Origin: Bolinopsis microptera
Taxonomy: Eukaryota; Ctenophora; Tentaculata; Lobata; Bolinopsidae
Length of the DNA: 64,000 bases
Assembly (NCBI RefSeq): GCF_026151205.1
Contig: NC_087073.1
Span: 17,760,837-17,824,836 of the forward strand
Direction of reading: 5' to 3'
In this document: one piece after another, positions 20,631-32,100 of the stretch
Numbering within the stretch: the stretch's first letter is position 1
How the letters are laid out: the number at the start of each line of letters is the position of its first letter
Made by a program: the position numbers and the translations under genes
Notes under the pieces: generated by a model
Seen by the model: only the letters and a program-made list of their open reading frames with translations
Database searches by the model: none
What the model was told of the DNA's origin: nothing

Positions 20631-22283
20631 ATGTCTGGAATACCAGTTGGCTCAAGAGATTACAATCTGAGATATCGAGGGAATTCTGTTAAATTCCCCA
20701 GTAACGGCTCTCGTCCTACTGATAAATGTTCAAATTGCTTAACTCTATTAAGAGAGAATGATAGTCTTCGTCGGCAAATTTCTATTCTCTATAAACAATT
20801 ATCAGAAAGTGACAGTGCACTCAAAGTTCCCCTCAGCGATGGTTCACTTATCCCTGTGTTGCCCCAGGTACCTGATCACTGTGAAAATTCTATCAATGTT
20901 CCCCTCAGTAATAGCTCATCCTCGCATCTTGTTTCTGAGTTAAACCAAGAGCTATCCAAATTAGCAGAAGACAGTGAACATTCAGCAGAAATTATCAATT
21001 CGGAAAATCCCAAACACTCTGTAAATGGTGTCAATGGTGTGACCAACTCTATCAATCCATACCAAGATTTGAGTCGAGGAGTTTTTCAGTTTGTTGACAC
21101 TGCCAAGTTAGATATAGAAACCCACTATACTCATGAGTTTGAGAATAGGACAGTTGCATATTATGGGGACTTTCCATACGCTTACAATGGAGGCTTTCAT
21201 AACACAAGGCCAGTAGCAGACAATCCCTACCTAAAGTCTATTTTAGAACGCTTAAGCTCACAGTTCCCAAAGTTGAAATTCAATAGTGCTATGATTACCA
21301 AGTATAGAAATGGTCAGCAAGGAATTCCCTTTCACTCGGATGACGAGAGGTCAATTTCACCAGGCTCCATGATCTCCACCATCTCTTTAGGGGCTACTAG
21401 AGTCCTAAGCTTCAGATCCAAACTTAGAGCTCATATTGCTGACCTTACCCTCTCCCATGGTGACATAATGAATATGACCAGACAATCCCAGACCAGCTTT
21501 GAACACAGCCTCATCCAGGACAAGTCTAAAACCATGAGAATAAGCATTACTCTGCGCCTAATTGATGACAGCGCAACCTTATCCACTCTGTCTGATGTTT
21601 CCAGTCAAGTTAAGAACACTGAACCCTCGGCCCCTAAGACTAGATCAATAGAACATTCTGGTAAATCTTTGTGTGTCTACATTAGCTCTAGTATGTTCTC
21701 CAAATTAGAGGGAGAAAAGCTATCGTCCAAACATCATGAGGCACATGTATTCAGCTACCCTGGTGCCACAGCCAATGCAATCAATGAACGGTTTCAATCA
21801 GATGTAAGAAAAGACACTCTTAATACCAATAATGTGAAAAGCATTGTACTTATGTGTGGTACAAATGACGTGGACTCTATCCTGAACAGCCCTCGCAACA
21901 TGAGGACTAAACTTCTGTGCCCTGATAGTTTTTCTGGTGATGCTAGAGCTCTTGACTTTACAAACAATTGTATTGAAAAACTTGTACTTTTCCTTCACAA
22001 GTGGGCACCTGGAGCTGATATTAAAATTGTTAACTTATTACCTTGGGAGAGTTTCTCCAGAAACAAGGTTATAACAGATATCAATGAATGTATATCAAAT
22101 CTGCAAAGAAAATACACCTATGTAAAACTGCTCTCAACCGAGACAAATCGTTTCTTGTTTAGTGATAAGAAAGGCTTTAGAAAATCGTCATTTTTTAGTA
22201 GTTATGGAGAGGATAATGTCCATCTCAATGATTATGGCATAGTTAAATTAGCAAGGCACTTGAAGTATCATGCACACCATTAG
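20631..22283 (+). CDS. LINE ORF1: AlkB-like dioxygenase + SGNH hydrolase
   Basis: A 550-residue protein. Residues 30-62 hold a CxxC and a short amphipathic, possibly coiled-coil stretch, followed by a low-complexity linker. Residues 150-312 match AlkB-type 2-oxoglutarate/Fe(II) dioxygenases: metal ligands H235xD237 (GIPFHSDDE) and H292 (SFEH), the ISLG strand at 251-254, and the oxoglutarate-binding R303xxxxxR309 (RISITLR). Residues 345-545 match SGNH/GDSL hydrolases: block I altered to ISSSM (349-355) but keeping Ser, SYPGAT (G378), CGTND (409-413), and the DxxH pair D528/H531 (DNVHLND). In LINEs an esterase-type ORF1 is established and usually acts as RNA-associated protein. The AlkB part would suggest removal of alkyl or methyl marks from nucleic acid, which is inference. 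Confidence 0.85.
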   Translation: MSGIPVGSRDYNLRYRGNSVKFPSNGSRPTDKCSNCLTLLRENDSLRRQISILYKQLSESDSALKVPLSDGSLIPVLPQVPDHCENSINVPLSNSSSSHLVSELNQELSKLAEDSEHSAEIINSENPKHSVNGVNGVTNSINPYQDLSRGVFQFVDTAKLDIETHYTHEFENRTVAYYGDFPYAYNGGFHNTRPVADNPYLKSILERLSSQFPKLKFNSAMITKYRNGQQGIPFHSDDERSISPGSMISTISLGATRVLSFRSKLRAHIADLTLSHGDIMNMTRQSQTSFEHSLIQDKSKTMRISITLRLIDDSATLSTLSDVSSQVKNTEPSAPKTRSIEHSGKSLCVYISSSMFSKLEGEKLSSKHHEAHVFSYPGATANAINERFQSDVRKDTLNTNNVKSIVLMCGTNDVDSILNSPRNMRTKLLCPDSFSGDARALDFTNNCIEKLVLFLHKWAPGADIKIVNLLPWESFSRNKVITDINECISNLQRKYTYVKLLSTETNRFLFSDKKGFRKSSFFSSYGEDNVHLNDYGIVKLARHLKYHAHH

Positions 22284-22438
22284 AATACTGCTGAATACTG
22301 ACATAACACTCCTACCATCAGTTTTATTTTTACAGTACAACATCCAGACAAATACAACCTGCTTTTATTCTGTTTTTCAGTTTAAACACAACTTTACAAC
22401 TTTTATTCATTCCATTGTGAATTAATAAGATTTACAAG

Positions 22439-25432
22439 ATGACAAATTTTAATAATGCAGCTGATAGGTTTCACAACCTCTGCATTGGTCATTGTAACAT
22501 TCAAGGAGGGCTTCTTAATTTAGGTAAAAGTAATGAACTTTCCCAACTTATTAGAGATCATAAATTAGACATACTTTCCCTAAATGAGATGAATCTTAAT
22601 GAAACTATTGACACAGACACCATAAATATTTCTTCCTCCTTCAACCTTATGCGATGCGACAGGCCAAACAGTTCTAGGGGTGGTTGTGGCTTAATGATTT
22701 ATCATTTTTTGTTTATAAACAAAAAACTAGCTTACACAGAATTAATTATGGATAGTAAGCTTGATAACATTGAAGCATTATGGGTGAAGCTTAAGAATAG
22801 CAAGATCAATGTTTGCTGCTTCTATCGCTCTGAAAATTATTGCAGTGTTGATAACTTTATTGAATACATTCATTTTTGCATGAAAAAATTGAATGGGAAA
22901 AAGGTTATCTGGATTGGGGATATAAACATTGACCAGAATAATATCTCATCCACCCAGTACAAAAAATTAGATATGACCTTGAGATGTTACAATCTAGTTC
23001 AAACCATCCAAGGGATAACTAGAGTTGCTAAACGTGGAGACAATTTTACCCAGACTACTATTGATGTAATATTCACTAACTGTTATGCAGATTTTGTTCA
23101 ATCTTCTGTTCTTGATGAACGTATTGGGGATCATCAAGCTATTATGTGTGAGATAGATTGTAAAGTACCTATAGCTCCTAAATTTGAAAAGGTTGAAATT
23201 AGAAATCATTGTAAACGTAATGTTAAACAATTCTTAGACTATCTAGATACCTGTTCTGATTACAGTCCACTATTGGAAAGTACAGATGTTGAAGCTATCA
23301 CTGCTGGCCTTTGTCATCATATTGAACAGGCATATGCAACCTTCTTCCCTTGCAAGACCATAGAAAGGCATGAAAAGTTCATACATAAACCTTCTACTGA
23401 ACTTTTAAATGCCATTAATCATACACATTTTCTTCTAAAGAAATTCCGTAAAAAGAAGGATAAGAGAGACAATGGAAATTGCAATAAATGTGGTACATGT
23501 AGCAAATGTATAAAGTGTAATGAGGCCTGGGATTGCTACAAGATTCAGAGAAATATTAGAAATAAATTAGCTAAAACCTGCAAAAAGGCTAATGTAATCG
23601 ATGATCTACAAGTTAAAAGTGCCAAGAATGATCTTAAAGGGATATGGAAAACTATCAAACTGGCATCAAATATGACCCCTGGTACAACTAATTGTCAAAC
23701 CATCAATGAGAATGATCCTGAGCTATTTAACTTTCATTTTGCAAATGTTGGATCAAGATTACAAAATCAGGCCCCCAATATTGAAAGAGTTAGTTTTACT
23801 GATTTTTTACCTCCTAGAACTTCTAACATCTCATTTGATAGATTCCAAGAAATAAATGAAACTGATATCCTAATGTATGTCGAAACGCTCAAGAATGACA
23901 AGGCCTCATATGACGATGTGCCTCTATTTTTACTTAAGCAAGCTGTACCACACATAGTTGAGCCACTGACCCATATTGTCAATTTGAGCCTTAATACAGG
24001 TGTTGTACCAACCCTTTGTAAAAAAGCTAGAGTAACTCCCATCCATAAGGCAGGAATGAAAGATGATCCTAATAATTACAGGCCAATATCCATCCTTCCA
24101 CTTGTAGGAAAACTTATAGAAAACTTTGTCGGCAAGCAACTCACTGATTTCATGGAAGAGAACAAACTTTTCATCCGGCATCAATATGGCTTTCGGAAAA
24201 ATCACTCCACAACTTATTTGATGTACGATCTGATGGACGAAATATATATGAGTAAATCTAAGTCTTATAAACCAGGAATCATCTTTCTTGATCTTAAGAA
24301 GGCCTTTGACACAGTGAATCATGAAATATTGCTTCAAAAATTGGCATATTATGGAATTGGTGGCATTGCTTTAACCTGGTTTAAGAACTTCTTATCTTGT
24401 AGATATCAATGCACAAGGATTAATGGCAAACTAAGCTCATTTTTAGAAGTTCTGAGTGGTGTACCACAAGGAAGCATCATTGGGCCTATATTATTTAGTA
24501 TCTTCATAAATGACATCATTTATGCCTGTAACCTATCTAAGCCCTTTCTATTTGCAGATGATGGTGCACTATTCTTTGATCAAACCTGCAGAAGCACATT
24601 TATAAACATGAAAATAGAACTTATGACAATCTTTAAATGGCTCAGTGTTAATAAGTTATCACTCAATGAAAAGAAGACTGAATTCCTATTATTTGATTCT
24701 GTTGATAAACATGATGAATTAACCATTGAATGTGATGAGGTAACTTTCACAATCAAGGAGTGCAAAGAGACAAAATATCTTGGCCTCATTCTAGATAGTA
24801 AATTAAACTTCAAAAGCCATGTAGATTATATTATTAGGAAGGTCATGAAGAGAATTGGTGCCATGTATAGAAGTAAAGCACTGCTACCCATTAAATATAG
24901 GAAAATGTTTGCCAATGCACTCATGTTGCCACAATTCGATTATTTAGACACGATCTATTGTAGAGCTGGCAAGACAAAACTTGCTGAACTTGACACTCTG
25001 TACAAAAAGGTAGCCAAAATAGCTCTCAACGTTCCACAAACAGAGAGCAGCCTTAATGTTTATAGAGACATGAAATGGTTACCACTCCATCTTAGACGAC
25101 AACTCCATCTGTCAAATTATACGTTTAGAATCATCCATGACAATTGTCCTACAAACTTTATGAACAAATTTAGTTACATATCAGGAGGTAGTAGGAGCGG
25201 CGAAAGCTGCAACCTATATGTTAATAGATCAACATCACATAAAAACTTTCAATACTTGGGGGCAAAATGTTGGAATAATGTTCCAACAGATCTACGAAAT
25301 CTGCCCGATGTTAAAAGCTTTAGTGATTCGTATAAGAAACAGCTACTCTCATCTATAACAACAGACCCTTATTATACCGTCGACAATTCATATGACAAAT
25401 TTTACACTGCAATCATAGTCGACGATAACTAA
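22439..25432 (+). CDS. LINE ORF2: endonuclease-reverse transcriptase
   Basis: A 997-residue protein. Residues 14-240 are an APE-like (EEP) endonuclease: GHCNIQGG (14-24 region), catalytic E50 (SLNE), GDIN with D161, and the final DH at 231-232 (IGDHQAI). The linker carries a cysteine cluster C348-C351-C354-C357-C360-C366 (CNKCGTCSKCIKC). Residues about 525-790 are the reverse transcriptase: TPIHKAG, NYRPIS (546-551), QYGFRKNHST, FLDLKKAFD with D618, SGVPQGS (673-679) and FADD (705-708). The C-terminal part has the usual post-RT LPIKYRKMFANAL segment and no RNase H. All catalytic residues are present and no stop interrupts it. It nicks target DNA and primes reverse transcription there. Confidence 0.92.
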   Translation: MTNFNNAADRFHNLCIGHCNIQGGLLNLGKSNELSQLIRDHKLDILSLNEMNLNETIDTDTINISSSFNLMRCDRPNSSRGGCGLMIYHFLFINKKLAYTELIMDSKLDNIEALWVKLKNSKINVCCFYRSENYCSVDNFIEYIHFCMKKLNGKKVIWIGDINIDQNNISSTQYKKLDMTLRCYNLVQTIQGITRVAKRGDNFTQTTIDVIFTNCYADFVQSSVLDERIGDHQAIMCEIDCKVPIAPKFEKVEIRNHCKRNVKQFLDYLDTCSDYSPLLESTDVEAITAGLCHHIEQAYATFFPCKTIERHEKFIHKPSTELLNAINHTHFLLKKFRKKKDKRDNGNCNKCGTCSKCIKCNEAWDCYKIQRNIRNKLAKTCKKANVIDDLQVKSAKNDLKGIWKTIKLASNMTPGTTNCQTINENDPELFNFHFANVGSRLQNQAPNIERVSFTDFLPPRTSNISFDRFQEINETDILMYVETLKNDKASYDDVPLFLLKQAVPHIVEPLTHIVNLSLNTGVVPTLCKKARVTPIHKAGMKDDPNNYRPISILPLVGKLIENFVGKQLTDFMEENKLFIRHQYGFRKNHSTTYLMYDLMDEIYMSKSKSYKPGIIFLDLKKAFDTVNHEILLQKLAYYGIGGIALTWFKNFLSCRYQCTRINGKLSSFLEVLSGVPQGSIIGPILFSIFINDIIYACNLSKPFLFADDGALFFDQTCRSTFINMKIELMTIFKWLSVNKLSLNEKKTEFLLFDSVDKHDELTIECDEVTFTIKECKETKYLGLILDSKLNFKSHVDYIIRKVMKRIGAMYRSKALLPIKYRKMFANALMLPQFDYLDTIYCRAGKTKLAELDTLYKKVAKIALNVPQTESSLNVYRDMKWLPLHLRRQLHLSNYTFRIIHDNCPTNFMNKFSYISGGSRSGESCNLYVNRSTSHKNFQYLGAKCWNNVPTDLRNLPDVKSFSDSYKKQLLSSITTDPYYTVDNSYDKFYTAIIVDDN

Positions 25433-26310
25433 GTATCTTCTATTTCTTATAAAACTGAGGCATATATAATTGAAGTGTCGAAAGGATATTCCCTTCTTTA
25501 CCACCTTACCATTCTGATTGATTCTGCACATGACTGACATGTTTTAACTGGAGAAGGGGTTCGCACAGTGGTAGTTTTATAAACCACTTTTAATTTATTG
25601 ACCTATTATACCTAGTGGTAGTTTTACAGACCACATTTAATTTATTAACTTATTATACTTAGTATTTATTTTTGGTGACTGTATCACCCAGTACAGTTTT
25701 AACATTTGATAATTGTACAGTTTATTGACGACACATTGACCGAATGTTATTTTATATTCTAATTTATATACTAGATATTTTATTTATTTTCCAACAGACG
25801 ACAACTTCCTGTTTTTTTTCCTTCTATATTAGTTACTCATATCTCTTGTACAGACTGTTCTACAAGGACATTGACAGATGATACTCATATTAGGCATTCA
25901 TTATTGCATCTAAATTATTTCACTTGCATTAGGTTTAGAAATTTATTCTCTGGTTAACAGATTTCAAATGTTTAATTAATTTGTAGTATGACAGTATATA
26001 AGAAGTTATTTAATTTTGCTTGGGCTGTTATGTTGACTGTTGGGGTTTAGTGGTGGTATGGAATTTGAATTTTATATAAATTTACACTATGAGGTTGGGG
26101 CATTTTGCATAGTAAATATGGTTACTACTCCTATATATCATATTATTTGATTGGTATTCGATTTCTGATTATTTCCCTAGGAATATGATTATTATATCTC
26201 AATTTGGCTTTAGGTAGGGTGCCCCGCTAAAAGAACTGGATTCTTCCAGGAAGCATCCCGTGCACAGAGCTTGGTCTACATATATATTAAATTATTAACC
26301 ATTCATTCTG
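25433..26310 (+). other. 3' UTR and flank of the plus-strand LINE
   Basis: AT-rich. It contains two tandem 47-bp units starting GTGGTAGTTTTA at 25568 and 25615, and near the end a GC-richer section GGTAGGGTGCCCCGC ... CCCGTGCACAGAG (26214-26270) that may be the RT-recognised 3' structure. The end of the element is uncertain. Confidence 0.45.
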
Positions 26311-26399
26311 TATGTGCACGAAAATTTATTTCAATCAATATACTCTAGAAGTATGATCACACTTATTTTAATGAATTACAAGAGACCCATAATTGATAC

Positions 26400-26900
26400 A
26401 ATCAGATACTCGTCCACCCCTGCAGATTTCGTCGATTTCAGGTGCCGTCGGCACCATAAAAATTAAAAGCAAACATAAATTTTTTCCCCTAAAATCGAAC
26501 GCTTTCTGCGCAAAAAATTGACCTCAACAGAAAAAATTAAACATGGCTTCAAATCCAAATTTGAACCAGAGATTTTTCACTTCCTCTCGATAAACTTAAT
26601 TTTCAACCCAAAATAAAGTCTCAAAGGGGTAAATTACTCAGGTCAGGATTGTATGCAATGATTATGCCAAACCATACATTTTTGTAAATTCATTAAACTT
26701 TCAATTTAGCCTAAAACACCCTGTTTCGCAAAATTTTTCCGGGGGGCTGCGCCCCCTAGCCCCCGCCAATGTGGTCCGCCCCTTACCTGGACCCCGGTGG
26801 GGGCCGCGCCCCCAGACCCCTGCCACAGCTTGCAGCTTTGATCGCCGACAGCCCCCGCCCCCCCCCCCCCCAAAGAAAAATCCTGGCTACGTGCCTGAGC
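26400..26900. repeat. Repeat-like segment with GC-rich palindromes
   Basis: Ends in CCGGGGGGCTGCGCCCCC and GGGGGCCGCGCCCCC palindromic motifs at 26739-26816, then a C14 run (26859-26872). Such GC-rich tails often belong to short dispersed elements. Boundaries are unclear and no coding content was seen. Confidence 0.35.
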
Positions 26901-28809
26901 AAAATATAGGTTAAGGGCTTTTCAGATGATTTGGCTCCTCAACAGATACCGACGTACATAACGGTCAATATGTAGTTTAGGTTTACCTGGCCCGTAGGTT
27001 ACGAATGTGCCCGAGGAAGGAAAAAAAGCAAACTTAAGAAAAAAGACAATTTTTTTGAGAAAAGACAATTTTATTATTTATCACCAATTCAATACATAAT
27101 CAATAAATATATATCCGAATAAATTTGATTTAAAATTAAATGATACAAGTATGCTAGCAGCTAGCGCGCTTGTATTTGATAAATATTCACGCTGTTAAAA
27201 TGGGTTTTACCACACCGCCACTCGCATTATGACATTAGCACAGTTGGTGAACGGAACCAGGCGCTGTTAAGCTTTTATGAGCCCTGGTTGACTGCTGAGA
27301 GTGGCGACGGGTCTGACATTAATTTTTTCTTAGTTTAACCTATATTCCAATAAAATTTTAGTTTTGAGTTATAATTATATGATTTTTATGCGATATTTAA
27401 GTTACAGATGCTCGCAATACATTATTGCTTAAAAATTGTTAAATATGCTCACTATATGCTTAATTTTAGATACCGTATGTATATATACATATCAGCTCAT
27501 AATACCAAATAACAATAATAAATAAATTAAAAGCATGAAGAGGTCCAAAACCAATTCAAGCATGAGACCAGGTTGAATACATTGTCGATCATCGGAAGCT
27601 GCAAGCTTATTAACGTTTGATTCCACGTTGATCCGTTATTATGCAGTCACCTTCAGGCGGTGTCGACGGATCATGCGAAAAGGGTTTTTGACAGGCTGTG
27701 CCCTTACCATAATTAAACTGAACCATTGCATGATACGATGTAAACATGAGTGTTGGATAGGTGAGCCGCGCAAGCGCTCGCGCGCGCGCATTTGTGTCGC
27801 TCTGACGTGTGATGTGTTGTCTTTCTCCTTTCTGTGTCCCTGTCGTTTTGTTTTGTGAATATTTTGTTTTAAAAAAAAACATGTAGTAGTGTTTTAAGCA
27901 AATATTTCAATTGAACGTAACTTAATAGTTAACAATAAAAAACACAAATACTATTTTAAATAATTAATTAATATCGATTACTAAACATTAATTATTCTCT
28001 AACGACTAACTTATATGTGTTAAACGATCCATGGCCTATCTAAAATTCGATAATGAACTTCATATTATTAGTGCTGCGTGCTGATAAATATTCTGGGAAT
28101 CAATCCACCCAATCGTGGCGATAACATCTTTGTGCTCGGCCGGTTTTAGGTTTGAGTTTGTGCTCCAAAAGTGGTAAATCGGGTGCTAGTAAAGCTCTTA
28201 CAGGCAACTGGCTCCTTTTGCCAACTGCTTTTGGTTTAAGCGCTGACTCACATTTGGAACTGGCACGGGTATAATTGTAATATCCTACAAAGTCAGCATG
28301 CTAAATTATCTCGCAAAGTTGTTTATCTTAATAATATTTAGAGTTTATGGTTTAGGCGCGGCGCAACGCTCACAGCTTTTTTATTTTCGGCGCTGTGTTG
28401 CTACAGGCTGTATAGCATGTGGGTCAAGCGCTGTGCCGTGCCTAAGCAGCAAAAGAGTTATAAATAAATTCTTTTAACACACTTTGTTCTGCCAATCAGT
28501 TCTGACTGTTGATATTCTTTAAATTTGATAAAATTTATTTTTGTATCTCAAAAATGATGTAAAGTTTTTAATATGACGTAGAATTAAAGCTATTTCCGTA
28601 CAGCCTAAGTATGCTCGTTTGAGAAACTAAGAACATGCTAGCTTTCTTTATTTTGTTAGTTGGCCGACATCTTGGGTTGTACTGGAACTAACAAGTTTAT
28701 TATCAGATGTCTACTTATATTTATTATGATATCATTATTCATTGTAATGGCAATAAAATTTAAATTTTGTTTTACTTATATTTTAATAAAACAAATATTT
28801 TAATAAAAC
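26900..28809. other. No gene seen between the two LINEs
   Basis: About 1.9 kb of AT-rich sequence with two short frames (27610-27882 and its complement) that show no domain and sit on a CGCGCG-rich patch. No repeat boundaries could be fixed. Confidence 0.5.
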
Positions 28810-29180
28810 AAATATTTATTTTTACGGCACAATCAAACAATATCAATAATAAATAAATCAGGGGAGGTTTGAAGAGGTTTCAAGTGCCGAAGGCCACTGC
28901 TTATCTTTAGGATTTGAGAGTGACCTGTGCTTGAAACCCCCTCAACCATCCACTACGTCAATATAATACTTATTATACAAATATAGAAAAATATAATTAT
29001 CTAAGCTAAAATTGCTTATTGGTCTAGTTTGGTGACATGATAGGAGAGCCCAGTTGAGTTTTAGTTTAGGTTTATGTTTTAAATCATAGTTTGAAAGGTT
29101 AGCCATGTTTCATGGCAGAGAGAGATATCATGTGTGCAGAGCCGTACCAGATGTAGAATTTGAGATATAATATAGATTAG

Positions 29181-32100
29181 TTACCATATATTAGGGTCAC
29201 CTCGATTTTGGAGGGATAGCAAGTGCTTTTTAAGGTTAGATTTAATAATACCTGACGAGGCTGATAAGTCTGAATTTTTGGAAGAACCCGGGATTATTAT
29301 CCCATCTACATTAGCATCACATATTTCGAATACATAGGGGATGAGATCATTCCATATTTTCGTAGAGGTGTACAAAAAGTTCTGTTGGGAGATATCTAAC
29401 CTCAGTAATGGGACAATAAGACGAAGTTTTTCATTTCTAGGACAGAACTTGAAAAGATCTTTAATCGACTGGGGGACATCAAATTTAAGAATTTTAAATA
29501 GCTCCATAAATGTATGGTACATGTGCAGATTCTCCAGGTTCATAATTTTCTGCTCAGTGAATAGTGGTTTAGTGTGTTCAAGACAGTAGTTCTTTTTAGC
29601 CATATGTTCGTTATAAGTTCTTGAACGTGCACAGGTTAAGTAGTATTCTTTATGATCAAAATTGGGAATGTTACCAAATAGCAGTCGTATACATCGTTTT
29701 TGAATAGCAAAGATTTTATTCAGCTTATGTTTAGGGATCCCACCCCAGCAACTTATACAATAGCTAAGATGTGACATAAATAGAGCATTGTATAGTTTCA
29801 AATATTCAGATTTGGGAATGAATTTGCAAATTCTCTTAATCGATACAATACTGGAGTTCAGCTTTAAAGATAAATGATTAAGATGTGGTTCCCAACATAG
29901 CTGTTCGTCTATTATCACCCCAAGAAATTTTGTACATTGAACTTTTTCTAGCTTTTTGCCATCTATTGAAATCGTTAGATTCCTGTTAAAGGGCCGTGTT
30001 CTAGCACAGGTCTGTGTTGCTCTTGACAAACCTGGCTGAAAATGCATAAAACAACTTTTCCCTGCATTTATATGTAACTTGTTAGACTCCATATAGTTAC
30101 TGACCTGTTTCATTACATGATTAGCTTTTTCAAAAGCTTCCTGTGCTGAACGACCTATCACAAAAATATTTGTATCATCAGCAAACAGGACGAATTCAGC
30201 CAAACTTGAGGAGCTCACAATATCATTTATATAAATCAGAAATAGTAGAGGTCCTAACACTGACCCCTGGGGTACACCATACTCAACTGAACACTTGTTC
30301 GATTTTTCAGTTTGAAAAGAAGTTACTTGGCTACGGTTTGTTAGATAGCTAGCAAGAGTTTTTAGTGCAATACCTCTTACTCCATAGTGTTCAAGTTTAT
30401 GCAGGAGTTTATCGTGCTCAATTGTGTCAAATGCTTTACTTAGATCAATAAATATTCCAATTACATGATTTTTCTGTTCAATCTCATTAAGTATTTTATT
30501 AACAGAATAGTTTACGGCATGAGATGTTGAGTGTTGTTTTCTAAAACCAAATTGTCGATCATAAATCACGTTCATAGCACTGAGGTAATTATATAACCTA
30601 TTATAAATTATTTTTTCAAGTATTTTGCCAAATATCGGTAATGTAGAAACAGGTCGATAGTTATCAAGGCATCGTGAGTCTCCTTTTTTATAAATTGGTG
30701 TAATAGAGCCCGTTTTAAGCTTGTTTGGAAAGACCCCATTGTCCAAGAACCAATTAAAGAATCTAGAGATATGACCAGACAGATAATTTACACTCTTTTT
30801 CAAGACTTTAACAGAGATATCACTTGCCTTCCCATTTTCAAGGCTACCAATAATTTTACTTATCTCTTCCTCGTCACAGGGGCTGAGAAAAAAAGAGTTC
30901 ACTATTCTTTCTCTGCCCTTGAGGTATTGTTTAAACTTCGTTTTATTGAAATTGCCATCAGTTACCGTACGAGATGGTACAGAAGATTGAACTTTTGAAT
31001 TAAGATTACGAGCAATAGACGAGAAGTAGATGTTAAATCCGTTGGCAATCTCACGGCGTTCAGTTACAATTCTACCATCAATTAAGAATGATGCTTTTAT
31101 ATCTTTTTTAGATTTACCCCTGAGTTCGTTGATCAATTCCCAGGTTTTTTTAATATTTCCTTTAGCAAGTTCAAATTTTTTCCCATAGTGGGCTTTTTTC
31201 GCAGATTTTATAGCTTTGTTTAAGATAGAACGATACTCCTTATACTTAAGATATAAAGTTTCCTCACCTAATGGGTTGATTTTGGTACACGAAGCCTTCC
31301 ATCGCTTGTAGTGAAAGCCTTTAGTAAACACAGATTTAATTAACGCAGAAGTGATCCATGGATTCATCAATCTATTGCGTTTTGATTGACAACCAGCAGT
31401 ACAGTCCACTTTGAAATTCAGTTCGATTTTTTCGTGGACAGTTTCGACAAATTTTTCAAAACCTTCCTCATCATACGAAAAGTTCGATTGGTAGATATCC
31501 TTTCCAATATCATTAAGGAAACTTTCTATATTAGACTCACAGTAATCATACTTAGGTTTAAGTTTGGCAGTATTTGAACTCTCTTTAATATTACACGATA
31601 TGAAACAGAAGATTGGGTTATGATGGGAAATCTTGGATTCAAGAATTCCAGATCCTAACACACGCTCAGTAGAGTTCACTAAGATATTATCAATTAAGCT
31701 TTCATTGCAACCCGGCTTGGCATGGGTGGCAATCGATATCAAAGGGATTAAATTGTTACTGTAGATAGTTTGTTCAAATTCAGCTATGTTTCGTCCCTGG
31801 GCCAAAAGATCAACATTGAAGTCACCTGTCAAGGCTACATTATTAGACGGTAGAAATTTCATCAACACATCAAGCTCAGCAAGTGCATCTTGAATATCAC
31901 CACTAGGGGGCCTGTAAACAACACCAGCAATCTGTGGAACCTCTGTGTTAGTGATCTCAACGAAAAGTGTTTCAAGATTGTCAGAGCATTTACATAACTT
32001 TTCGATTCGGCTGTATTGGTACTGATTGTCAATATATATACCAAGGCCACTACCTTTCTTTTTCCCATCAGTTTTAGAGTTGTACTCACTGCTGTAACCA

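Larger units (their letters stand above)
20377..26310 (+). mobile_element. Full-length-looking LINE with AlkB/SGNH ORF1 (plus strand)
   Basis: A Jockey/CR1-group LINE with two long intact ORFs (20631-22283 and 22439-25432) separated by 155 bp. About 250 bp of possible 5' UTR precedes it and about 880 bp of AT-rich 3' sequence follows. The 3' part holds a tandem 47-bp duplication at 25568-25661. The exact ends and target-site duplication could not be defined by eye. Intact frames suggest a young copy. A second LINE, different but with the same ORF1 domain pair, lies tail to tail at 28810-34870. Confidence 0.75.
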
